From assembly GCA_009785655.1 (NCBI GenBank), contig WQVW01000124.1, positions 1 through 5,474 on the forward strand: a DNA stretch of 5,474 nucleotides. Direction: 5' to 3'. The translations under genes and the position numbers were made by a program. Positions 1 to 4,576 of the stretch are shown in pieces (position 1 is the first letter of the stretch; each line of letters begins with the position of its first letter). This stretch comes from Oscillospiraceae bacterium. GTDB taxonomy: Bacteria > Bacillota > Clostridia > Oscillospirales > Oscillospiraceae. The notes below the pieces were generated by a model, which made no database searches, was not told the DNA's origin, and worked only from the letters and a program-made list of their open reading frames with translations.

Positions 1-501
1 ATCGGATTCTGGGCAAAGTTTCTCTCTCGTTTCGCCTCCAGAAGCAAACACGGCGTTGCGATGGATGAGCCATATAAACTGCAGCTGGCAATCAATTTAA
101 AAGGACTGCCGCGGATACTGCTGGCAAGCATTTTGGGCGGCATTTGCCGCATATTTGGCAAGCGCGGCGTTTTTTACGATATCGCCGGAAAAGACATCGC
201 CGGGATAGACGGATTTTACGCGGCCTCATCGTTTGAAATCTACCACGACTTGGCGGTGCTGGTTCCGACAGATCCCGATGGCGTATGTGCTGAAATAGAG
301 CGGGAACTCGGCGTAGTGAGCGCCTTGGTGGACGCAAATGATCTTGATGTCGAAATATTGGGAAAATCCCCATCATTGTCGGACAAGTCAGAGACATGGA
401 TAGCGGAACTCATCCGCGACAATCCCGCCGGGCAATCGGATGAGTTGACGCCGTTTGTCATTGTGCGAGCGATTTGTGAAGCCGATGAACATACAGAATA
501 A
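1..501 (+). CDS. Coenzyme F420-0:L-glutamate ligase-like protein, C-terminal part (5' end outside window)
   Basis: The reading frame is open from base 1 to the TAA at 499-501, giving 166 visible residues. The ATG at 61 is internal: the 20 codons before it (starting IGFWAKFLSRF) are family-like, so the real start lies upstream. Recognisable blocks are WAKFLSRF near the start, then MDEPYKLQLAI, GLPRILLASILGG, a GKRGVFYDIAGK segment, DANDL (about residues 112-116) and DNPAGQSDELTPFVIVR near the end. They resemble the large F420-0:gamma-glutamyl ligase-like proteins of anaerobic Firmicutes. True members (CofE/FbiB type) add glutamate to F420-0 using GTP. Many Firmicute relatives occur in organisms not known to make F420, so the substrate here is open. 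The N-terminal half, with most nucleotide-binding residues, is not visible. The gene ends at a strong terminator and meets the transporter operon tail to tail. Family call fairly secure, activity not. Confidence 0.72.
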   Translation: MGFWAKFLSRFASRSKHGVAMDEPYKLQLAINLKGLPRILLASILGGICRIFGKRGVFYDIAGKDIAGIDGFYAASSFEIYHDLAVLVPTDPDGVCAEIERELGVVSALVDANDLDVEILGKSPSLSDKSETWIAELIRDNPAGQSDELTPFVIVRAICEADEHTE

Positions 502-513
502 AAATAAATGATA

Positions 514-551
514 AACATGCGGGAAATGATAAAAATCATCCCCCGCATGTT
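514..551. terminator. Bidirectional rho-independent terminator between convergent genes
   Basis: A 10-bp stem, AACATGCGGG (514-523) with CCCGCATGTT (542-551), continues past a 2x2 internal mismatch into a second 5-bp stem, ATGAT (526-530) with ATCAT (535-539), closed by an AAAA loop. On the plus strand it is followed by ATTTTAT. On the minus strand the flank is rich in T (rc of 502-513). It sits 12 bases after the F420-ligase-like stop and about 80 bases after the ATPase gene's stop, so it can end both converging transcripts. Bases 552-630 between it and the ATPase stop hold no credible gene. Confidence 0.8.
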
Positions 552-630
552 ATTTTATGAAATTATAACATTGCTGGCGCTGTGTTGAAACGCTGATTTA
601 ATTCTCTGCGGAGGAATTGTTGTGCTCTTG

Positions 631-1359
631 TTATAACACTTTCGCCAAAAAGTTTTGCAGACGTGGGCTTTGCGGATTACTGAAAAACGGCTCCGGCTCT
701 GCTTGTTCGACGATGATTCCTTCGTCCATAAACAGCACACGGTTACCCACTTCCCGGGCAAAACCCATCTCATGCGTGACCATCACCATTGTCATACCCT
801 CGGCGGCCAGTTCGCGGATCAACTCCAGCACCTCTCCTACCATTTCGGGATCCAGCGCGCTGGTTGGCTCATCGAACAGCATGACTTGCGGCTCCATCGC
901 CAAGGCGCGGGCGATGGCAACACGTTGTTTCTGTCCGCCAGAAAGCGTCGCGGGGTATTTTTCCGCCCACGCGTCCAGGCCAATTCGCTGAAGCAAACGA
1001 TGTGCCGTTGTCCGCGCGGCTTCTTTTGACGTTTTCTTTAACGTCACCGGAGCCAGCGTGATATTCTGCTCCACAGTTAGATGCGGGAAAAGATTAAAAT
1101 GCTGGAATACCATGCCCATCTTTTGCCGATGCTCGTTCAGTGCTCGACCCTTGTTATGACTTGCGATTTCCTCACCCTCAAACCAAATCTCGCCGCCGGT
1201 GGGGAATTCCAAGAGATTCAGGCAACGCAAAAAAGTGCTTTTGCCGCTGCCGGAAGGGCCGACGATAACCACCCGTTCGCCGCGCGTAATCTCTTCGTCA
1301 ATCCCGCGCAGCACTTCCACCTTGCCGAAGTTTTTATGCAAACCTTTAACGCTGATCAC
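631..1359 (-). CDS. Polar amino acid ABC transporter, ATP-binding subunit
   Basis: This is the cytoplasmic ATPase that powers amino acid import with the permease and lipoprotein encoded just upstream. I choose the GTG at 1359-1357 (242 aa, VISVKGLHKNFG read as MIS...), because AGGAGG (1375-1370) lies 10 bases before it and GlnQ/HisP-family proteins begin at this point. A TTG at 1392 would add 11 residues lacking family similarity. In 242-aa numbering, Walker A GPSGSGKST is at 34-42, the Q-loop glutamine in VFQHFNLFPHLT at about 86, signature LSGGQ at 139-143, Walker B VMLFDEP at 159-165 with catalytic Glu164, and the switch His196 in MVTHEMGFA. All catalytic elements are intact, and the C-terminus (FLAKVL) is the usual family ending, so the protein is complete. 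The start overlaps the permease stop by 14 bases, implying translational coupling. The family is certain; the exact amino acid transported cannot be read. Confidence 0.95.
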   Translation of the reverse strand: MISVKGLHKNFGKVEVLRGIDEEITRGERVVIVGPSGSGKSTFLRCLNLLEFPTGGEIWFEGEEIASHNKGRALNEHRQKMGMVFQHFNLFPHLTVEQNITLAPVTLKKTSKEAARTTAHRLLQRIGLDAWAEKYPATLSGGQKQRVAIARALAMEPQVMLFDEPTSALDPEMVGEVLELIRELAAEGMTMVMVTHEMGFAREVGNRVLFMDEGIIVEQAEPEPFFSNPQSPRLQNFLAKVL

Positions 1360-2047
1360 TCTTACGCAGCCTCCTCTCAAACTTCCCGACAAGAAACTCC
1401 AGAATCAACACTATGATTAAATAAAACGCGGATACAAAAATCAGAGGAGACTGGTCAAATGTCAAGCCGCGCAGAATGTTGCCGACATGGGTTATCTCTG
1501 TGATAGCCGCCATGCCTGCCATGGAAGTCAGCTTAAACAGGTTGATAAACTCATTACCCATCGCGGGCAGGCTGTTTTTAATCGCCTGTGGCAGTACGAT
1601 TTTAGTCATGGTTTTCGGATAGCTCAACCCCAAGCTGCGCCCGGCTTCCGACTGGCCTTTATCCACACTTACGATACCGCCGCGGAATACCTCTGCAACA
1701 TAAGCACCGGAGTTAATGCCGAAAGCAAGACTTCCTATTAGCAGTTGATTGCGCGAAGCAGCGAGGATGACAAAGGACCAGATCAAAAGCTGCACAACCA
1801 TCGGTATCCCCCGGATGACCGATATATACAATTTAATGATCCGGTTTGGAATCCGCAAAAGGATATGCGGTTTTGCCATCGAGTCGTGCGACACGCGGAC
1901 TATTGCGATTATCAAGCCGATCGCCATGCCAAGCAACAGGGCGAAAAAGGCGATAGACAGCGATGCCCGCAGTCCTCTGAGCCAGAGCAAATAGCGGTCA
2001 GAATAGATAAAATTGCGGTAAAGCATTTCCGAGATCGAATCAATCAT
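1346..2047 (-). CDS. Polar amino acid ABC transporter, permease subunit (HisM/GlnP type)
   Basis: This is a 233-residue inner-membrane permease of the His/Glu/Gln/Arg transporter family. Hydrophobic segments are seen at about 26-50, 75-97, 103-120 and 203-222. Family landmarks are RGIPMVVQL (79-87), FGINSGAYVAEVFRGGI (109-125) and the EAA loop that docks on the ATPase: EAGRSLGLSYPK from 134, ending in I-VLP at about 150-153. Length is close to the family norm, so it appears complete. One oddity: after the EAA loop the usual K-[DE]-T-S-L block reads KLTSM (172-176), with Leu in the acidic position. The start at 2047 is supported by a modest GGTGG about 8 bases upstream. It is the second gene of the transporter operon, 71 bases after the binding-protein gene with a hairpin between them, and it overlaps the ATPase gene by 14 bases. 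Only one permease gene is present, so a homodimer is likely. Confidence 0.94.
   Translation of the reverse strand: MIDSISEMLYRNFIYSDRYLLWLRGLRASLSIAFFALLLGMAIGLIIAIVRVSHDSMAKPHILLRIPNRIIKLYISVIRGIPMVVQLLIWSFVILAASRNQLLIGSLAFGINSGAYVAEVFRGGIVSVDKGQSEAGRSLGLSYPKTMTKIVLPQAIKNSLPAMGNEFINLFKLTSMAGMAAITEITHVGNILRGLTFDQSPLIFVSAFYLIIVLILEFLVGKFERRLRKSDQR
1370..1375 (-). promoter_or_regulatory. Ribosome binding site that decides the ATPase start
   Basis: The minus strand reads AGGAGG here, 10 bases before a GTG at 1359-1357. The site lies inside the last codons of the permease gene. It favours the GTG over the TTG at 1392 as the ATPase start, and it fits coupled translation of the two overlapping genes. 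Confidence 0.7.
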
Positions 2048-2069
2048 AAATTATCCACCAACTTTATAT

Positions 2070-2100
2070 AAGTAACCGAGGGGGAAACCCCTCGGTTCTT
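2070..2100 (-). promoter_or_regulatory. Intercistronic hairpin between binding-protein and permease genes
   Basis: AACCGAGGGG (2074-2083) pairs perfectly with CCCCTCGGTT (2088-2097) around a 4-base loop. AAG/CTT add 3 more pairs past a single bulged T at 2073. In the direction of transcription (minus) it starts about 20 bases after the binding-protein stop and is followed by ACTTATATAA rather than a clean T run. It therefore looks like a leaky terminator or RNA-stabilising stem, not a full stop. Such elements commonly let binding-protein mRNA outnumber permease mRNA. That role is inferred. Confidence 0.7.
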
Positions 2101-2118
2101 ATATTATTTATTATGCAA

Positions 2119-2910
2119 TTAGGGAACCCTGACAAGAACGTGCTGTCCAGAGTAGAAGTAACCTTGAGAGAAATCCACAAACTCGCGGCGGTCATCCCGG
2201 ACGGTCATTCCTGCCATGCCGAAGTCCACAGCCCCGGTTTGAACTGCCGGAATAATTGCACCGAACTCCATGTCTAGGATTTCGATCTCATAACCCAGAA
2301 TATCACCGATGGCCTGTGCAAGGCAAGGGTCGAACCCGACGATCCTGTCGCCCTCCCAAAGCTCAAACGGTGGGAACCCAGCGCTTGTCGCCATCAGAAG
2401 TGTGCCGTTGGGGTGGGCTGTTCCAGGCGGGCTGACATATCTGGTTGCGTCTTCAAGCTCTAATATCCAATAATCATATATGGCTTGGAATGTACCGTCG
2501 GCGCGCAGCTGGTTAATCGCATCATCAAACATTGCCGTTAACCGGCTACCATGCTGGAGCGCAATGCCGTAATATTCAGCTGTCAATGTTTCCGGCAAGA
2601 GAACGAGATAGCCATAATTTGCATAGGCAAACTGGGCACCGGGTATTGCGTCAATGATAACCGCGTCTATCGACCCCGCACGAAGCGCCATCACAGCGTC
2701 CGCGAACAGGGGGAAAGCGTCAACATAGGCATCGGGGAAGTTTTCATCAGCGAAGATATGTCCCGTCGTGGCGGTTTGGACGCCAATCCTTATCCCCGGC
2801 GTATCCAAGTCGGCAAGTGTTCTGATACCAGTATCATCATTGCCGCCGCAGGCAGCCAATGCAAGTGCCGCCATCGTAATAATTATTAGTATCGCTAAAA
2901 TCTTTTTCAT
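2119..2910 (-). CDS. Circularly permuted family-3 amino acid-binding lipoprotein of the ABC transporter
   Basis: A 263-residue extracellular solute-binding protein. The signal peptide MKKILAILII... ends in lipobox ALAA-C, with Cys21 to be lipidated. Conserved blocks of GlnH/HisJ-type proteins occur once each but in reversed halves. Residues 29-150 match the normal C-terminal half: TLADL, GVQTATTG (43-50), IDAVIIDAIP (81-90), EYYGIAL (112-118), LRADGTFQAIYDYW (135-148). Residues 151-168 are a linker containing SPPGTAHPNG. Residues 169-262 match the normal N-terminal half: MATSAGFPPFE (173-183), VGFD (191-194), IIPAVQTGAVDFGMAGMT (219-236), Arg241 in DDR, VDFSQGYFYSGQHVLVR (245-261). Expected ligand contacts are kept: FPPF aromatics, Thr236, Arg241 for the carboxylate, Thr48 and Asp87 for the amino group. 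The family signature after VGFD reads PCL instead of the usual V-[DE]-hydrophobic. The ATG at 2910 has AAGGAG (2926-2921) 10 bases upstream. No leftover half-gene lies on either side, and the frame is clean, so this looks like a working gene and not a remnant. The ligand is probably a polar amino acid, not identifiable further. Confidence 0.92.
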   Translation of the reverse strand: MKKILAILIIITMAALALAACGGNDDTGIRTLADLDTPGIRIGVQTATTGHIFADENFPDAYVDAFPLFADAVMALRAGSIDAVIIDAIPGAQFAYANYGYLVLLPETLTAEYYGIALQHGSRLTAMFDDAINQLRADGTFQAIYDYWILELEDATRYVSPPGTAHPNGTLLMATSAGFPPFELWEGDRIVGFDPCLAQAIGDILGYEIEILDMEFGAIIPAVQTGAVDFGMAGMTVRDDRREFVDFSQGYFYSGQHVLVRVP

Positions 2911-2945
2911 TTTGTAAATTCTCCTTGTGTCAGATTTGTTGGATT

Positions 2946-2974
2946 ATTATACACCCGGACGGATAAAAATTCAA
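2946..2974 (-). promoter_or_regulatory. Promoter of the amino acid transporter operon
   Basis: On the minus strand, -35 TTGAAT (2974-2969), a 17-base spacer and a perfect -10 TATAAT (2951-2946) stand about 35 bases upstream of the binding-protein start. Transcription would begin near 2939. The -35 box covers the TGA stop codon (2973-2971) of the ACT-domain gene, so the transporter can be transcribed both from here and by read-through from the ACT gene. No terminator is visible between the two genes. Confidence 0.75.
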
Positions 2975-3324
2975 TACCCATTTCTCAACAGTGCCAAGCC
3001 TTTGTCAAAATCGTGAGACTTTATAAAGACATAGTCGGTATTGTAGGTGGAAATCACAAACACACTGATACCGGCATTGGCCAATACGCCGGTTATATCG
3101 GCGACGATGCCCACCAGTCCAAAATCCAAAATGCCCTCTATCCGAAAAGCTTTCCAACCGGCTTCCACGGCGATAGCGCTTGGCGGCACGTAGTCAGATG
3201 GACATACCAAGGATATCTCTTCGTCAGTTTTGGACAGAAAAACGAAGTCGCGGGTGAAGTCAACGCCGCGGGTATCGTTAATTTTGCACACAGAAAAATC
3301 TATTTCCAGTGACGTAAATACCAT
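2971..3324 (-). CDS. ACT-domain protein (COG3603/CASTOR-like)
   Basis: A 117-residue soluble protein. The start at 3324 is chosen because GGAGG (3337-3333) lies 8 bases upstream. An ATG at 3417 would add 31 residues, has no ribosome site, and would run through the predicted promoter. The C-terminal half carries the family pattern: PPSAIAVEAGWKAFRIEG, LDFGLVGIVADITGVLANAGISVFVISTYNTDYVFIK, then LALLRN near the end. LDFGLVGIVADITGVL is the ACT ligand-interface loop and helix, and STYNTDYVFI the following strands. Proteins of this type (COG3603) usually have two ACT-like units of about 60 residues each, and the first half here (MVFTSLEIDFSVCKI...) fits a more diverged first unit. ACT domains commonly bind amino acids as regulators. 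Here the gene is head-to-tail with an amino acid importer, so a sensing role in uptake is plausible but inferred. No DNA-binding or catalytic domain is visible. Confidence 0.85.
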   Translation of the reverse strand: MVFTSLEIDFSVCKINDTRGVDFTRDFVFLSKTDEEISLVCPSDYVPPSAIAVEAGWKAFRIEGILDFGLVGIVADITGVLANAGISVFVISTYNTDYVFIKSHDFDKGLALLRNGY

Positions 3325-3355
3325 GCAGATTACCTCCAAATTAGAAAATAACTTT

Positions 3356-3385
3356 ATCATATCAGTTGAATCTTTGCAATGGACA
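3356..3385 (-). promoter_or_regulatory. Candidate promoter of the ACT-domain gene
   Basis: On the minus strand an extended -10, TG-a-TATGAT (3364-3356), is preceded at 18 bases by a weak -35, TGTCCA (3385-3380). Transcription would start near 3349, giving a short leader of about 25 bases that still contains the GGAGG ribosome site. An overlapping alternative is TTGCAA (3379-3374), 17 bases, TAAAGT (3356-3351). Either supports the start at 3324. Confidence 0.45.
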
Positions 3386-3428
3386 GTCATATGCGTGCGA
3401 TGTTGGAGAATATACATATAAATAATGA

Positions 3429-3457
3429 TTGAAAAGATTGTAGATTTGTGAGATAAT
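3429..3457 (+). promoter_or_regulatory. Promoter of the regulator gene, divergent from the ACT gene
   Basis: TTGAAA (3429-3434), a 17-base spacer and GATAAT (3452-3457) match sigma-A consensus at 5 of 6 in each box with ideal spacing. The predicted start of transcription near 3464 leaves about 80 bases of leader before the XRE regulator gene. That leader holds a possible 20-codon reading frame. Confidence 0.72.
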
Positions 3458-3463
3458 TACAAT
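3437..3463 (+). promoter_or_regulatory. Possible operator flanking the regulator's -10 box
   Basis: An inverted repeat, ATTGTA (3437-3442) and TACAAT (3458-3463), is separated by 15 bases, so the arm centres are about two helical turns apart. The arms flank the -10 box of the promoter for the XRE-type gene. A dimeric repressor bound here would block RNA polymerase, which would suit autoregulation by the adjacent regulator. Six-base arms in AT-rich DNA can arise by chance. Confidence 0.3.
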
Positions 3464-3484
3464 GTGGCGGAATATTTTGGAGCA

Positions 3485-3547
3485 ATGACGGAAATTTTAA
3501 GAAAAGCGATTGCGGTGATAGAAAAATTTATTTTGGAGGATCGTTAA
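3485..3547 (+). CDS. Possible 20-residue leader peptide coupled to the regulator gene
   Basis: ATG at 3485 opens a 20-codon frame (begins MTEILRKAIAVIEKF, ends ILEDR). Its TAA (3545-3547) overlaps the regulator's ATG (3547-3549) by one base, the TAATG arrangement typical of translational coupling. The peptide could form an amphipathic helix with alternating charged and aliphatic residues. Against it, the GGAG at 3479-3482 leaves only 2 bases before the ATG, which is too short for efficient initiation. The regulator also has its own good ribosome site, GGAGG (3535-3539), inside this frame. I do not recognise the peptide. It may be a regulatory leader or a chance frame. Confidence 0.3.
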   Translation: MTEILRKAIAVIEKFILEDR

Positions 3548-3819
3548 TGAATAGAATTTTGGAATTACGAGAAAAAGCCGGACTAAATCAAGCGGAATTC
3601 GCCAACAAAATCGGCATAAGCCCAAATGATTTATCATCGTGGGAGCGCGGAGAAGCCGAGCCGGATAATGACAGTATCGTGAAATTGGCCAGCTATTTTG
3701 AGGTGACGATCGATTTCCTGCTTGGACAAACTGCATGTGCTTGCCCTTTCTGCGGGGCAATGTACGATATGCGGGAGGACGTAAGCTGTCCTCACTGCTT
3801 GTCTCAAGCAAGAGGTTAA
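3547..3819 (+). CDS. XRE-family helix-turn-helix regulator with C-terminal zinc-ribbon-like tail
   Basis: A 90-residue protein. Residues 4-60 form a Cro/CI-type HTH: ILELREKAGLNQAEFANKIG, then ISPNDLSSWERGEAEPD with the recognition helix at about 25-35, then IVKLASYFEVTIDFLLG, the canonical end of the domain. Directly after it comes a short cysteine-rich tail with CPFCG (66-70) and CPHC (81-84), giving C-x2-C-x11-C-x2-C, plus an extra Cys64. This spacing suits a small zinc ribbon. The start at 3547 has GGAGG (3535-3539) at 7 bases. XRE proteins of this size usually act as dimeric repressors. The metal-binding tail could serve dimerisation or sense metal or redox state; which one cannot be told. 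The flavin oxidoreductase gene lies 103 bases downstream on the same strand and could be a target or a partner. DNA-binding role very likely, signal unknown. Confidence 0.88.
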   Translation: MNRILELREKAGLNQAEFANKIGISPNDLSSWERGEAEPDNDSIVKLASYFEVTIDFLLGQTACACPFCGAMYDMREDVSCPHCLSQARG

Positions 3820-3876
3820 GCGGCAGACGGCCGCCTGTGCGATGGACAAGATAAAGTGCATCTTTATAGCTTGGTA

Positions 3877-3885
3877 TGACATAAT
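3877..3885 (+). promoter_or_regulatory. Candidate extended -10 promoter of the flavoprotein gene
   Basis: TG-a-CATAAT (3877-3885) is an extended -10 element about 37 bases before the flavoprotein start. No good -35 box is found at 16-18 bases upstream (3857-3862 is TGCATC). Just before it, ATAAAG (3851-3856) and CTTTAT (3862-3867) form a small inverted repeat that could be an operator. Otherwise bases 3820-3922 contain only a 5-bp GCGGC/GCCGC stem (3820-3834) without a T run, so read-through from the regulator gene is also possible. Confidence 0.35.
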
Positions 3886-3922
3886 ACGAAGCTTGATTTG
3901 CTAAGGACAGTAAGGAGGCATA

Positions 3923-4471
3923 ATGAAAACACTGATCATAAATGGTTCACCTAGAAAAAACGGAGACACCGTTGTATTAATTAATGCGTTAAAAAAACAC
4001 CTCAAAGGTGATGAGCTTGAGTTAAATCCGTTTTACGACACGATTGCCCCTTGTAATGATTGTCGCGGGTGTTGGAAGCAGCCCAGATGCATTATTCGCG
4101 ACGATATGGACAAGGTCTATGCCGATGATTATGAGGTTTTAGTCATCGCGTCCCCTTTACATATGTCATCCTTGCCCGGCCCTCTTGTGAATTTGGCGAG
4201 CCGATTGCAGATGTACTACGCCTCCAGAGAAAAGTTGCATGCGCCGATTCCCCGCCGGAAGAAAGATGCGGTGATGATCCTGGTTGGCGGTGGAGGCGGT
4301 GGCAGTCCGGATATTGCAGTACAGCAAATGAAGACCATTTTTAGCCTTCTTTGGGCGAAACTGGATGATGAAAATATCGTCATGTCTATAGATACCGATC
4401 GCGTTCCTGCCGAAGATGATGAAGCGGCGATGGCGCGGGTAAAGGAGATTGCGCAGAGATTGACCCGTTAG
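3923..4471 (+). CDS. Flavodoxin-fold NAD(P)H-dependent FMN oxidoreductase with four-cysteine motif
   Basis: A 182-residue cytoplasmic flavoprotein. LIINGSPRKNGDT (4-16) is the first strand and FMN-phosphate loop of the NADPH-dependent FMN reductase/iron-sulfur flavoprotein family. Cys44, Cys47, Cys50 and Cys56 form C-x2-C-x2-C-x5-C (PCNDCRGCWKQPRC), followed by the usual IIRDDMDKVY. VLVIASPLHMSSLPGPLVNLASR (72-94) is the second flavin-contact region. VGGGGGG-SPD (121-130) is an unusually glycine-rich loop after the central strand. The cysteine spacing falls in the range of Isf-type iron-sulfur flavoproteins. However, many relatives with CxxCxxCW...C have no proven cluster, so Fe-S binding is a possibility, not a finding. 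Length is normal and the protein complete. AAGGAGG (3912-3918) precedes the ATG by 4 bases. A large terminator follows 45 bases after the stop, so transcription ends here. Confidence 0.88.
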   Translation: MKTLIINGSPRKNGDTVVLINALKKHLKGDELELNPFYDTIAPCNDCRGCWKQPRCIIRDDMDKVYADDYEVLVIASPLHMSSLPGPLVNLASRLQMYYASREKLHAPIPRRKKDAVMILVGGGGGGSPDIAVQQMKTIFSLLWAKLDDENIVMSIDTDRVPAEDDEAAMARVKEIAQRLTR

Positions 4472-4515
4472 CTGCCGGAAAACATACGGTATGGAAGTGC
4501 CATATTCAAAAAATG

Positions 4516-4561
4516 AAAAAGCCTTGAATATGCTGAAAAATCAGCACTTTCAAGGCTTTTT
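4516..4561. terminator. Bidirectional terminator shared by the flavoprotein and tRNA genes
   Basis: AAAAAGCCTTGAA (4516-4528) pairs with TTCAAGGCTTTTT (4549-4561) as a perfect 13-bp stem. Inside it, GCTGA (4532-4536) pairs with TCAGC (4541-4545) around an AAAA loop. The T run of the right arm ends plus-strand transcripts of the flavoprotein gene. The complementary run followed by more T on the minus strand ends the tRNA-Pro transcript, whose CCA lies 16 bases upstream of the structure. Confidence 0.9.
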
Positions 4562-4576
4562 CTCGCGTTGTTGACT

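Noticed and set aside
617..1029. Plus-strand open frames opposite the ATPase gene
   Set aside because: They are antisense shadows of a well-conserved ABC ATPase with all motifs intact, and show no domain of their own.
1360..1392. TTG start at 1392 for the ATPase
   Set aside because: The added residues do not resemble the family. The GTG at 1359 has AGGAGG upstream and gives the standard N-terminus.
2119..2910. Binding-protein gene as a pseudogene or frameshifted pair of genes
   Set aside because: One uninterrupted frame holds signal peptide, both halves and all key residues. The flanks (2048-2118 and 2911-2970) are too short to hold missing halves. The order is permuted, not broken.
3325..3417. 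31-residue N-terminal extension of the ACT protein from the ATG at 3417
   Set aside because: There is no ribosome site before 3417, and the extension covers the predicted promoter. The ATG at 3324 has GGAGG at 8 bases.
3820..3834. GCGGC/GCCGC hairpin after the regulator gene as a terminator
   Set aside because: The stem is only 5 bp and is not followed by a T run, so it is not convincing as a terminator.
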